From: Vicingus sp036171675
GTDB taxonomy: Bacteria; Bacteroidota; Bacteroidia; Flavobacteriales_E; Vicingaceae
Direction of reading: 5' to 3'
Assembly (NCBI GenBank): GCA_036171675.1
Contig: JAVHRO010000061.1
Location: 1-46,743, forward strand
DNA length: 46,743 nt
Both the position numbers and the translations under genes were made by a program. The notes under the pieces are model-generated. The model was not told where the DNA came from. It made no database searches and saw only the letters and a program-made list of their open reading frames with translations. How positions within the stretch are numbered: the first letter of the stretch is position 1; every line of letters starts with the position of its first letter. Shown piece after piece: positions 1 to 7,888 of this stretch.

Positions 1-17
1 AATTTTTGAGATAAAAA

Positions 18-60
18 AAAGAGGCTGTCTATTTCTTTTTAGACACCCTCTTTCTTTTTT
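18..60. terminator. Bidirectional intrinsic terminator
   Basis: A stem of 14 positions with a single C-C mismatch pairs 18-31 with 40-53 around an 8-nt A/T loop. It is flanked by a run of A on the left and a run of T on the right, so it can terminate on either strand. It lies just past the stop codon of the minus-strand SGNH lipoprotein gene and probably ends that four-gene operon. Confidence 0.8.
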
Positions 61-84
61 TTATATCAAGAGTTAATCTCCACA

Positions 85-1524
85 TCAAGGAAAAATAATT
101 CCTCTATAATTTTGAACTATAACGGGTCTCAAATTAGAGCCATAAGTTGCATTAATAACTTCAATAAATTTATTTGCAATAATTGCATAACCTCTTGTAT
201 TAGGATGTACACCATCTAATGAGAATGAACCTCCAGCAATATAATCAGCATTATAATCAACCCCACTAAATGTCATTCCTTTTTGAAGTGTAAACATGTA
301 TTCATACATATCTACAACAGCAACCCCATGACTAGCTGCTGATGCCTTGATTTGACTATTCAAATTAATGGTATGGTTTCTTACTTCGCTTACTTCTGAA
401 GAAGTTAATACCAAAGAATCTGCAAAAGGAACTGAAACTCCGTATATTTGAGTAGCTGAAAATGATCTTCCTATATCAGAAGCTGCAGTTAACAAAATCA
501 TGTCAGATGATGTAGCAGGTCTCATTTTAATTAATCCTGGATCAACACCTGTTAAATCCGTTAATGATTCATCCATTATTACAATTGGATTTGTTGAACT
601 TGCCGTAAAATGTATTGTACGTCTAGCTGCTTCTGCAGATGTAATCATTCCTGCTCCAGTAAGACTTACTAATGCTCCGTTGTATGGTGCATAACCAGCA
701 TTTACTGCATCAGCAGTTGGTTGGTCCATTGGTATTGGATTGTAAGGCACTGTAGTAAAAAATGGAATGGCAGTTACATCAGGTAAAGTAGCACAAACTC
801 CTTTAGCACCCATATTTTTAAAGGCATCCAAAATAGAATCGTATTTATTTCTAAAATCAGAAACGGGAGTTAATTCAGATGTATTTATAGTTCCTATACC
901 AGGAACAGTAATAGCACCATTATCACCACCATTGGTTGCCCAACCCAACACATCATTATTTCCTAACCAACATGTAAAAAAAGTGGCATTACTTTCTTTA
1001 ACTCGTTGCAAGTATGATACCGGGGCAAATGGACTAGCACCAAAATTCATGAATTTACCAAATGGATTATTACTTGTAATAACTTGGTTAATAGCTGGAG
1101 ATAGAGGGTTTCCTGCAGTAGGAACACAGTCAGTTAACCGAATTCCAGCAATACCTAAGTTGTTATATTTTTTGGTATTATCCCAAGCATTAAATCCTGA
1201 TGCACCTGCAATATCAACAACTGTTGGAGCTAAATCTTTTAACGACTTATAACCTGAACCAGCACTTCCAATTACAGTAGGTTGAACAAAACTTGTCCCC
1301 ATTTGTTTTGCAATTATAGCTGGATACGAATTGTCTTGTTGTTGATATTCGTTATGCAAACCACCATCTTGATAGCCTTGTGTTAACGAGTTACCAACAG
1401 CAATATAATTAGAGAAGTTGGCAGACCCAGAATCTGTGGCTGCATACTCATCGAAATCGGTTTTTAAACAAGAGGAAAGTCCTATTATTAATAAACCTAA
1501 TGTGATATATTTAAAATTTTTCAT
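85..1524 (-). CDS. SGNH/GDSL-family hydrolase, outer-envelope lipoprotein (copy 1)
   Basis: Predicted secreted esterase or lipase of 479 aa. The N-terminus is a lipoprotein signal with lipobox LSSC (lipidated Cys19). Block I of the SGNH fold is GNSLTQG with nucleophile Ser46; the GNND motif supplies the block III Gly/Asn; DGVHPN near the C-terminus gives Asp437 and His440 of the triad. All catalytic blocks are present, so it should be active, but the substrate is not evident. It is the last gene of a minus-strand operon, 26 nt after the FadL-type channel gene. It is paralogous to the protein at 3695-5011: both have the same architecture, the same INxxYGSN segment and an xNYRGIxFP ending. Most likely a surface or periplasmic ester hydrolase supplying products to the neighbouring channel. 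Confidence 0.88.
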   Translation of the reverse strand: MKNFKYITLGLLIIGLSSCLKTDFDEYAATDSGSANFSNYIAVGNSLTQGYQDGGLHNEYQQQDNSYPAIIAKQMGTSFVQPTVIGSAGSGYKSLKDLAPTVVDIAGASGFNAWDNTKKYNNLGIAGIRLTDCVPTAGNPLSPAINQVITSNNPFGKFMNFGASPFAPVSYLQRVKESNATFFTCWLGNNDVLGWATNGGDNGAITVPGIGTINTSELTPVSDFRNKYDSILDAFKNMGAKGVCATLPDVTAIPFFTTVPYNPIPMDQPTADAVNAGYAPYNGALVSLTGAGMITSAEAARRTIHFTASSTNPIVIMDESLTDLTGVDPGLIKMRPATSSDMILLTAASDIGRSFSATQIYGVSVPFADSLVLTSSEVSEVRNHTINLNSQIKASAASHGVAVVDMYEYMFTLQKGMTFSGVDYNADYIAGGSFSLDGVHPNTRGYAIIANKFIEVINATYGSNLRPVIVQNYRGIIFP

Positions 1525-1550
1525 TTTTCTTTTTCTTTTAAATGATTAGA

Positions 1551-2855
1551 TTAATTAGCCGCAGGAACAGCAGCTTCTGATTTAGAGCTTCCACCACCCA
1601 AGTTAATATTTACACCAACTCCGTACACATTCACTTTTCTGTTGTATTTTGCTGTAAAACCGGCATCGTCTAATGCCGATTCTCTGGTAGCACTTTGTCT
1701 AATATATGACAAATCAACAGAAATCATATCATTAATTTTATACGATAAACCACCTGTGTATGCTAATTGAGTCATATCAGGTAATTCTGGACTTACATAA
1801 CCATCCTTTACAGGAGAATTATCGTAATACGCTCCAGCTCTAATGCTATATTTTTGCTTGTAAGTAAAATCTAATCCAAAACGATGAGTCATTACATTTT
1901 GCCAATCTTTTGTGGTTTTAGAATCTGGAGTATCTGCATTTTCAAAATCAAAAGACAAGGTATCATAAGATGACCAAGCTGTATAATTTAAATCGTACGC
2001 CAATTCAATAGAATAATTGGCTTTAGAATGCTTAATGCTCAAACCACCAGTAAATACTGATGGAAGTACTAATTTACCATCAAATTTTGTAGACGCAGGA
2101 AATTGTGACACCAAAGATGTTGGAATTCCTGTAAAATTTGCTGTTCCACCATTTAATTCAACTGCTAATTCAGAACGGTAACTAACCCCTAATCTTACAT
2201 CAGTTTGGTTAGCATCGCCACCAAAAGAAAGTAAGTTAGAGAAAAGACCTACGTTGTAACCCATTGCAGTACCATTTCCTTCAAGATGAGCTTGTCCTTC
2301 GGTAGAAGATGCTGAGCCAACAGGAACACCTTTTTCGGTAACAAAAGCACCATAAGTGTACACGAAACCAGCACCAACACTTAATTTATCAAGTAATTTG
2401 TATGATGCTGTTGGCTGAAACATAAAGGTTTTAAGGGAAATGTTTTGTATAATAAATCTACCTTGCCAGTTATCATCAAATGATGACGTTGATCCAAATT
2501 GGTTATTCACCAAAAAACCAACTCTTAACTTGTCTTTTAATTTTTCTTTCAAAACACTTCCTGCATAATATACATGGAATGGTGTTGACATTGGTGATGT
2601 TTGATTAATGTTAGCTGTTTCTGGCGTTTGAAGAGAAACAGATGGAGTTACAAAGTTAATTCCAGCAGAAAAATTCTGTCCCATTAAATTATTCATTCCA
2701 CCAGGGTTAAAAAATACGGTACTCGCATCAGACCCTAACCCAGTAAATGCTCCACCCATACCAACTGACTTAATTCCTTGTAGGTTTAACTGAAAACCTC
2801 CAGAATAAGACAAAATTGGAGTTAAAGCAACTACTGCAATAATTAATTTTTTCAT
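1551..2855 (-). CDS. OmpP1/FadL/TodX-family outer-membrane transport protein
   Basis: A 434-aa outer-membrane beta-barrel. A signal peptide is followed immediately by the family's N-terminal hatch, GGFQLNLQGIKSVGMGGAFTG-like (about residues 19-39), then SDASTVFFNPGGM, both characteristic of FadL-type channels for hydrophobic substrates. The rest alternates short beta-strands rich in aromatic and Gly residues (YSIELAYDLNYTAW, YSIRAGAYYDN). The last strand, about residues 400-418, carries a short Ala/Ser-rich tail (SKSEAAVPAAN). It sits between two SGNH hydrolase lipoprotein genes in one operon, with gaps of 26 and 37 nt, which suggests uptake of fatty acids or similar products released by those enzymes. 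The substrate is inferred from the family only. Confidence 0.88.
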   Translation of the reverse strand: MKKLIIAVVALTPILSYSGGFQLNLQGIKSVGMGGAFTGLGSDASTVFFNPGGMNNLMGQNFSAGINFVTPSVSLQTPETANINQTSPMSTPFHVYYAGSVLKEKLKDKLRVGFLVNNQFGSTSSFDDNWQGRFIIQNISLKTFMFQPTASYKLLDKLSVGAGFVYTYGAFVTEKGVPVGSASSTEGQAHLEGNGTAMGYNVGLFSNLLSFGGDANQTDVRLGVSYRSELAVELNGGTANFTGIPTSLVSQFPASTKFDGKLVLPSVFTGGLSIKHSKANYSIELAYDLNYTAWSSYDTLSFDFENADTPDSKTTKDWQNVMTHRFGLDFTYKQKYSIRAGAYYDNSPVKDGYVSPELPDMTQLAYTGGLSYKINDMISVDLSYIRQSATRESALDDAGFTAKYNRKVNVYGVGVNINLGGGSSKSEAAVPAAN

Positions 2856-2892
2856 AATAGAATATTGATTTTAAATTGATTAATTGGTTGTT

Positions 2893-3651
2893 TTATTTAT
2901 TAATAATAAATCGTTTTGTAACTACATGTTCATCAAAACTAAATTGGTAGAAATAAACCCCATTGGTTAAGTTAGATGCATTTAAATGATAAGTGTTCTT
3001 GCCTTTTGAAGCATACTTTGAATCCTTTAAAACAATTTCTCCAATAACATTTCTAATTTCAATAGTCATCTTTCCATCAGAAGGTAAAACATAATCAATC
3101 GTTGAATTATGGCTAAAAGGATTTGGCGAATTTTGAGCAACAGAGAATTTCTCAGACTTCAATTCATTTACAGCTGTTAAATCAATAACATCGATAAAAT
3201 AGTAGTTGACATCAAAAGGTTGAGTTTGTGTTAACGTAAATACTGTAGCATAGGTTGTTCCATGAACTTGTATTGGATAATGACCTGCAGTTGTAGGTAT
3301 TCCTGAAATAAGCATACAGCTGGTTGAACCTCCAGGAAATTTGAATGGTAAACTGTTTTCATTCATTGACACTATAGATAACCCAGAAGGCATACCTGTT
3401 ACAGATTGCATCATTACACTATCAATTGGAACAGTAGTACAAGGAGGAAATAATATTACTACACAAGAATCTGCAGGAGTTACAGCTGTAATGGTTTGAG
3501 CATAAGGCACTCCAACATATGCAACTGCTAAATTAGTTGCACTATCTGGATAAACACCAGCAGCAGTATAAGTCCCATCTGGGGTACAATTTTGGGCATT
3601 CATAGTAACAAAAGCCACTATTGCACTTAAAGTAAGTAAGGTTTTTTTCAT
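2893..3651 (-). CDS. Secreted T9SS type A sorting-domain protein with Ig-like region
   Basis: A 252-aa secreted protein with a signal peptide ending near MNAQ. The middle part resembles a putative Ig-like (He_PIG) fold, with the sequence features GLSI, SGIPTTAGHYPIQVHG. The C-terminal ~80 residues form a T9SS type A sorting domain: SPNPFSHNSTIDYVL, then GEIVLKD and the closing NGVYFYQF and VTKRFIINK. The protein should be exported by the Sec system and then by the type IX machinery to the cell surface. It has many Cys residues in the first 120 positions (for example CVVILFPPC), so disulfides are likely. Specific function unknown; its place between the FadL channel and an SGNH lipoprotein suggests a surface accessory of the same system. 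Confidence 0.82.
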   Translation of the reverse strand: MKKTLLTLSAIVAFVTMNAQNCTPDGTYTAAGVYPDSATNLAVAYVGVPYAQTITAVTPADSCVVILFPPCTTVPIDSVMMQSVTGMPSGLSIVSMNENSLPFKFPGGSTSCMLISGIPTTAGHYPIQVHGTTYATVFTLTQTQPFDVNYYFIDVIDLTAVNELKSEKFSVAQNSPNPFSHNSTIDYVLPSDGKMTIEIRNVIGEIVLKDSKYASKGKNTYHLNASNLTNGVYFYQFSFDEHVVTKRFIINK

Positions 3652-3694
3652 AAATTTTGAGTTAGATTAATATTAATTGATTGTTTATTTTTAG

Positions 3695-5011
3695 TTAGTT
3701 TGGAAACGTTATTCCTCTATAGTTAGCAACTATTACCGGAGGAATATTTGAACCATAGTATTGATTTATAGTTTGAATAAATTTATTTGCAATAACCGCA
3801 TAGCCTCTATTGTTAGGATGCACACCATCTAATGAAAACATGCCTCCTTCAATATATTTTGCAGAATATTCTACCCCATCAAATACTAAACCTGACTTCA
3901 ACTCTTTCATATATTCATACATATCAGCAACTGGAAATCCGTGTATAGCAGCAAGGGTTTTTATTTGTTGATTAAAGGCGTTCGACCTATTTTGTGCGAG
4001 TATTTTTTCATCTTTATCTAAAACAAAAGTATGAGGTAAAGGGTTTGTTGCTGTTTTTCCAATACCAATTTCTAACTGATCTGCAGCAGTTAATAATATT
4101 AAATCACCATCAACCGCTTTCCTTACAGTACCAGGGTTAGATGAGTATGGACCCTGCACAAACCAAACATCATGGTTCAATGATTCTAAGGTAATCGTAT
4201 TAAAATAAGGAATAGAGGTAACATCAGGTATTGTAGCACAAACTCCTTTAGCCCCCATATTACTAAAAGCAGTTAATACCGAATCATATTTGTCGTGGAA
4301 TTCTGTAACATCAGTTAACAAATAAAAGTATTTATCAAATTGTGCTACATAACCATCATCACCACCACCAGTTGACCAACCTAACACATCGTTATTACCT
4401 AGCCAATTGGTGAAAAAAGTGGCATTACTTTTTTTAATATGATCTAAGTAAGAAATTAGATGAGCACCCCCACCCCAATTCAAAAATCGCGCATTTTCAT
4501 TTACTTTACTTACAAAATAATTCAAACCAGCTGTATTTATTGTTCCACCAGCAACAACATTAGCCAATTTTATACCGGCAATTCCTAAATTACTGTATTT
4601 AATATTCGTATCTGCAAAATCTGGCCAAGTAGGATCATCACCTATTGCTAAAGGATTATTGTAAGTTGTGTCTGGATTGAAGGCTTTTATCACTTTAATT
4701 TCACCACCGATATAAGCTAAATGCATATGACCAGAGCCACTTCCAGTTACTTGTGGCTGAACGAAGTTTAGTGAAGGTGCTAGTAATTTCATTTGTTTAG
4801 CAATTATAACCGGGTATGAATTGTCGTGCTCATTCAGTTCGTTGTGCAGTCCTCCATTCTGATAACCTTGGGTTAATGAATTACCAACAGAAATATAATT
4901 ACTAAAATCGGCAGTACCTGAAGTTAATTCAACGGCATCAAATTCTGTTTTTAAACATGAAACTAACGATAAAGAAATGAATAATAGTGCGTAAAAATTA
5001 TATTTTAACAT
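3695..5011 (-). CDS. SGNH/GDSL-family hydrolase, outer-envelope lipoprotein (copy 2)
   Basis: First gene of the minus-strand operon; 438 aa. Lipobox LVSC gives lipidated Cys19. SGNH block I GNSLTQG carries Ser45, GNND lies in the middle, and DGVHPN near the end supplies Asp395 and His398. It aligns end to end with the 479-aa protein at 85-1524, which has an extra segment before GNND and a longer stretch before the C-terminal block. The pair therefore looks like a diverged duplication around the channel gene rather than a broken copy. Expected role: ester or lipid hydrolysis in the envelope. A near-promoter (TAACTTTA, one mismatch from TAnnTTTG) is visible upstream on this strand, but I do not count it as a supported site. 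Confidence 0.87.
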   Translation of the reverse strand: MLKYNFYALLFISLSLVSCLKTEFDAVELTSGTADFSNYISVGNSLTQGYQNGGLHNELNEHDNSYPVIIAKQMKLLAPSLNFVQPQVTGSGSGHMHLAYIGGEIKVIKAFNPDTTYNNPLAIGDDPTWPDFADTNIKYSNLGIAGIKLANVVAGGTINTAGLNYFVSKVNENARFLNWGGGAHLISYLDHIKKSNATFFTNWLGNNDVLGWSTGGGDDGYVAQFDKYFYLLTDVTEFHDKYDSVLTAFSNMGAKGVCATIPDVTSIPYFNTITLESLNHDVWFVQGPYSSNPGTVRKAVDGDLILLTAADQLEIGIGKTATNPLPHTFVLDKDEKILAQNRSNAFNQQIKTLAAIHGFPVADMYEYMKELKSGLVFDGVEYSAKYIEGGMFSLDGVHPNNRGYAVIANKFIQTINQYYGSNIPPVIVANYRGITFPN

Positions 5012-5084
5012 AGTAAATTTTAAAACTTGCTCGAATTTAAAAATTTAAAGTTATAATATTTATTTGCTAATGAAGTAAATTTAG

Positions 5085-5948
5085 TTAAAAAATTTCAATT
5101 CTATCTTCAATTGATGGTTGTACACTGAGTACGGGTATGTCAGAATAATTAATAATTTCTCTCGCTTGAGAGCCAATAAAAAATTGTTTTATATCAGTTT
5201 CTTGTTGAGTCATTATCATAATTAAATCGGCCTCAATTTTTTTTGCATATTCAATTACCGATAAACTTAATTTATCTTCTTTCTTTAGAATTTTAACCAT
5301 TTCGGCTGAACATTTTACATTGTTTTTTTCAATGTACTTTTTTACCAATAAAAGCTGATCTTTGAGTTTACTCACCACATCTTCCTTCCCCGTAAGTAAA
5401 ATAGAAACTGCGTATATATCAGCCCCAAAAATCTTAGCAATTGCAATTGCTTTATTTACTTTATCACTTGTTTCTTTAGTTAAATCTAATGGTAAAACAA
5501 TTTTATCACAACCTTTCTTATGTGTTTTACCTTTAATGCTAATTACAGGGCATGGAGCAGTTTTAACCACTTTTAATGCATTACTACCAATAAATTTTGA
5601 ATGTTCATTACCTTTAGTACCCATTACAATAAAAGTTACGTTAAGTAATTCAGCAACTTCAATTATCTTGGAATATATTTTACCTTCTGCCACCATGGAA
5701 GATATTGGTAATCCAGTTTCTTTAGTTTTTTCTTCTGCTAAATTTTTTAAATTTGATTCAACGGCATTTCTAATCTCATCTAACCCTTTAATAAAAACTT
5801 TAACCATAGGGTTTACATCTTCAATAACATACAATAAAATAACTTCGGCATTAATTTCTTTTGCAAGATTATACGATTGTGATAAAGCTATTAATGATTG
5901 TTCTGAAAAATCAACAGGAACTAAAATTTTGTTATTATTATTTAACAT
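5085..5948 (-). CDS. Tandem universal stress protein (two UspA domains)
   Basis: A 287-aa cytoplasmic protein built from two UspA folds. Domain 1 (about residues 1-140) begins NKILVPVDFSEQS and has the nucleotide-loop region VMGTKGNEHSKFIGS. The spacing between the second glycine and the GS is two residues shorter than the common G2xG9xGS pattern. Domain 2 (about 145-287) begins CDKIVLPLDL and lacks the glycine loop (IMIMTQQETDIKQFFIGS), so ATP binding there is doubtful. I place the start at the ATG at 5948 because the nine codons upstream (starting at 5975) would run through the divergent promoter region and carry no family similarity. It is divergent from the nucleoside phosphorylase. Likely a stress or energy-state protein; ligand unknown. 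Confidence 0.85.
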   Translation of the reverse strand: MLNNNNKILVPVDFSEQSLIALSQSYNLAKEINAEVILLYVIEDVNPMVKVFIKGLDEIRNAVESNLKNLAEEKTKETGLPISSMVAEGKIYSKIIEVAELLNVTFIVMGTKGNEHSKFIGSNALKVVKTAPCPVISIKGKTHKKGCDKIVLPLDLTKETSDKVNKAIAIAKIFGADIYAVSILLTGKEDVVSKLKDQLLLVKKYIEKNNVKCSAEMVKILKKEDKLSLSVIEYAKKIEADLIMIMTQQETDIKQFFIGSQAREIINYSDIPVLSVQPSIEDRIEIF

Positions 5949-5961
5949 TTGTCTACTTTTG
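5929..5961 (+). promoter_or_regulatory. Bacteroidota promoter for the nucleoside phosphorylase/Crp-Fnr pair
   Basis: TTG at 5929-5931, then 22 nt, then TACTTTTG at 5954-5961 matches the TTG-N19-23-TAnnTTTG form. The start codon is at 5990. The -33 element lies inside the start of the divergent universal stress gene. Confidence 0.5.
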
Positions 5962-5972
5962 AAAAGGAATAT

Positions 5973-5980
5973 CAAATGTA
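5973..5980 (-). promoter_or_regulatory. Bacteroidota -7 element for the universal stress gene
   Basis: On the minus strand this reads TACATTTG, an exact TAnnTTTG match, 25 nt upstream of the chosen start at 5948. No TTG is seen at the expected -33 distance, so expression may need an activator or be weak. It interleaves with the plus-strand promoter at 5929-5961. Confidence 0.45.
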
Positions 5981-5989
5981 CATTATATT

Positions 5990-6862
5990 ATGAAAAAAAT
6001 TGCCGAGTCTGAACTAATTTTAACTAATGATGGAAGTATTTATCACTTAAATCTAAAACCTCATCAAATTGCAAACAATATTATAGTGGTGGGTGATCCA
6101 AATAGAGTTCAGCTTATATCATCGAAATTTGAAAAAATTGAACATAAAATTGAAAATCGTGAATTTGTTACCCACACTGGGTATTACAAAGGCAAAAGAA
6201 TTTCAATAATTGGAACAGGTATTGGGACAGATAATATTGATATCGTTCTAAATGAATTGGATGCGTTAGTAAACATCGATTTGGTTAATAGAACTGTAAA
6301 AGAACAATTAACGTCGTTAAATATTGTTAGAATTGGTACTTGTGGAGCGCTTCAAGAACATATTGCTGTTAACGATTTTGTATTATCAGAATATGCGCTG
6401 GGATTAGATGGATTATTAAATCATTACAACATTGAATTTAGCAAGGAAGAAAGTGAATTAATAAAAGCATTCTACTCACAAACCAATTATTCATTATCCA
6501 TGAGTTCGGTGTATGTGGTAAAAGGTTCAGAAAAATTACATGCTATGCTTAAACCATTTGCTCATTCAGGAATAACAGCTACCGCAAGTGGCTTTTATGG
6601 CCCTCAAGGCAGAGAACTCCGCTTAACGTTAAAAGAACCTTTATTGAATGACAAATTACATAACTTCGGTTTAAATCAGTTAAAAGTGAACAATTTTGAA
6701 ATGGAAACATCGGCACTTTATGGTTTATCAAAATTGTTAGGTCATAATGCCATAACCATTTGTGTAGCAGTTGCAAATAGGTATGCAAAGACATTTAGCA
6801 AAGACTATCATCCAGCCATGGATAAACTCATAGATTTAGTATTAAATAAATTATCTGACTAA
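5990..6862 (+). CDS. Nucleoside phosphorylase, uridine phosphorylase type
   Basis: A 290-aa cytoplasmic enzyme of the PNP/UDP phosphorylase family. It should split a nucleoside with phosphate into base and ribose-1-phosphate; uridine is the likely substrate. Family features: NNIIVVGDPNRV at the N-terminus (phosphate loop), GTGIGTDNIDIVLNELDAL, IVRIGTCGALQ, the substrate-site segment ASGFYGPQGRELRL and the base/ribose motif FEMET. Length is typical for the family. It is followed after 9 nt by the Crp/Fnr regulator and probably shares its transcript. Calling it uridine-specific rests on the overall resemblance to the uridine phosphorylase branch, not on an experiment. Confidence 0.85.
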   Translation: MKKIAESELILTNDGSIYHLNLKPHQIANNIIVVGDPNRVQLISSKFEKIEHKIENREFVTHTGYYKGKRISIIGTGIGTDNIDIVLNELDALVNIDLVNRTVKEQLTSLNIVRIGTCGALQEHIAVNDFVLSEYALGLDGLLNHYNIEFSKEESELIKAFYSQTNYSLSMSSVYVVKGSEKLHAMLKPFAHSGITATASGFYGPQGRELRLTLKEPLLNDKLHNFGLNQLKVNNFEMETSALYGLSKLLGHNAITICVAVANRYAKTFSKDYHPAMDKLIDLVLNKLSD

Positions 6863-6871
6863 GTATTTTAA

Positions 6872-7471
6872 ATGGAAAATGAATTTGACCCACGATTTCT
6901 TGCCCTCATTAAGAACATAGAAATTCATCTAAATATTCCTCGCGACATAAAAAAATTGATGTTATCGGTTGTTACAATTTCTGAGATAGAAAAAGGTTAT
7001 ATTCTTGTTAATGAAGGAAATTCTTGCAATGAATTATTTTTCTTAACACAAGGTTTGCTCAGAAGTTATTATGTCAGAAATAATGGTACTGAAGTAACCT
7101 CTTCTTTTATTTTAGAGAATGAATTTTTTACAAACGTAAAAGGATTTATTACTGATACTAAATCAACTGAAACTTTTGAAGTTTTAGAAAAGTCGACCAT
7201 TTGTAGAATAAAAAGAACCAACTATTTAGAACTTATAAATACTAATCCTATTCTAAACCCGATTAATTCGTATATCATTAACCAACATAGGATAGAATTA
7301 GAAGAACGTATAAAGATGTTGCAATGTTTAACTGCAAAAGAAAAGTATCTTTTTTTTGAATCAAATTATCCAAAATTAATCCAACGTGTTCAATTAAGTC
7401 ATGTCGCTTCATTTTTAGGCGTTCGTCTAGAAACATTGAGTAGAATAAGAAAATCGTTGCTACAAGGGTAA
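6872..7471 (+). CDS. Crp/Fnr-family transcriptional regulator
   Basis: A 199-aa regulator with an N-terminal cyclic-nucleotide-binding-like beta-barrel (about residues 25-125, including GYILVNEGNSCNELFFLTQG) and a C-terminal winged HTH whose recognition helix region is LSHVASFLGVRLETLSRIR. The usual cAMP-binding arginine motif is not evident, and there is no N-terminal Cys cluster like that of E. coli Fnr, so the signal is unknown. The gene lies directly upstream of the cytochrome operon, and a TTGAC-N4-GTCAA palindrome lies 75 nt after its stop codon. It is the obvious candidate regulator of that operon, and this link is inference. Typical length for the small Bacteroidota Crp/Fnr proteins. 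Confidence 0.87.
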   Translation: MENEFDPRFLALIKNIEIHLNIPRDIKKLMLSVVTISEIEKGYILVNEGNSCNELFFLTQGLLRSYYVRNNGTEVTSSFILENEFFTNVKGFITDTKSTETFEVLEKSTICRIKRTNYLELINTNPILNPINSYIINQHRIELEERIKMLQCLTAKEKYLFFESNYPKLIQRVQLSHVASFLGVRLETLSRIRKSLLQG

Positions 7472-7543
7472 ATTAATCGCACCATTGAACTAAATTATTG
7501 TGGTTTTTCTTTTTTAATTAGCCATCCAATACCCCTTTGAATT

Positions 7544-7561
7544 ATTTGACATTTGTCAAAT
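7544..7561. promoter_or_regulatory. Crp/Fnr-type palindromic operator
   Basis: The 18-nt sequence ATTTGACATTTGTCAAAT is a perfect inverted repeat with two central bases. Its core TTGAC-ATTT-GTCAA (7546-7559) has exactly the half-site geometry of Fnr/DNR-type boxes. It lies between a Crp/Fnr gene and a large redox operon. Its centre is about 40 nt before the transcription start predicted from the -7-like element at 7582-7589, the usual position of a class II activator site. The binding protein is inferred from proximity. Confidence 0.65.
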
Positions 7562-7581
7562 TTTATTTTCTAAACTATCCT

Positions 7582-7589
7582 TAATATTG
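7582..7589 (+). promoter_or_regulatory. Weak -7-like element of the cytochrome operon
   Basis: TAATATTG differs from TAnnTTTG by one base. There is no TTG at the right -33 distance, but the Crp/Fnr-type palindrome occupies the activator position upstream. The combination fits an activator-dependent promoter. Support is moderate to low. Confidence 0.35.
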
Positions 7590-7612
7590 ATTGAATCCAC
7601 AACATATTCAAA

Positions 7613-7807
7613 TTGAAAGTAAAAATTGAACAAACAAGTAAATACAAATTAACTAAACGAATAGTAAACAATTGCGAGCTGTTTAGCCAAGAAGAAGAAA
7701 ACTTAATGAACCTCCCTTATGAAGAAGTTTTGTTAATTTACAATTCCTTTTTTGTTTCATTACTTATTAAAAATAACTACGAAAAAAGAAAAAGACATCA
7801 TATATAA
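7613..7807 (+). CDS. Small hypothetical protein (64 aa)
   Basis: An open frame of 64 codons starting at TTG; no upstream in-frame ATG is seen. The product is charged, with a Lys-rich N-terminus, a central Glu-rich stretch (SQEEENLMNLPYEEV) and a short hydrophobic patch (LLIYNSFFVSLLI), ending KRKRHHI. I recognise no family. It lies between the Fnr-like palindrome and the cytochrome b gene and would be the first frame on that transcript. It may be a small regulatory or accessory protein, or simply part of the leader. A chance open frame is possible in AT-rich DNA. Confidence 0.3.
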   Translation: MKVKIEQTSKYKLTKRIVNNCELFSQEEENLMNLPYEEVLLIYNSFFVSLLIKNNYEKRKRHHI

Positions 7808-7888
7808 TGCGAACTTTGAACATACTGTGTTTATCTATACCTAATGTAATTTAATTGATAAACTCTTAGTTCCTTTTTTTAGCCCAAA

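Noticed and set aside
767..1252. 161-codon plus-strand open frame
   Set aside because: It is antisense to the clear SGNH lipoprotein gene, whose catalytic motifs lie on the minus strand; its sequence shows no protein-like pattern. The same applies to the long plus-strand frame at 5362-6012, antisense to the universal stress gene.
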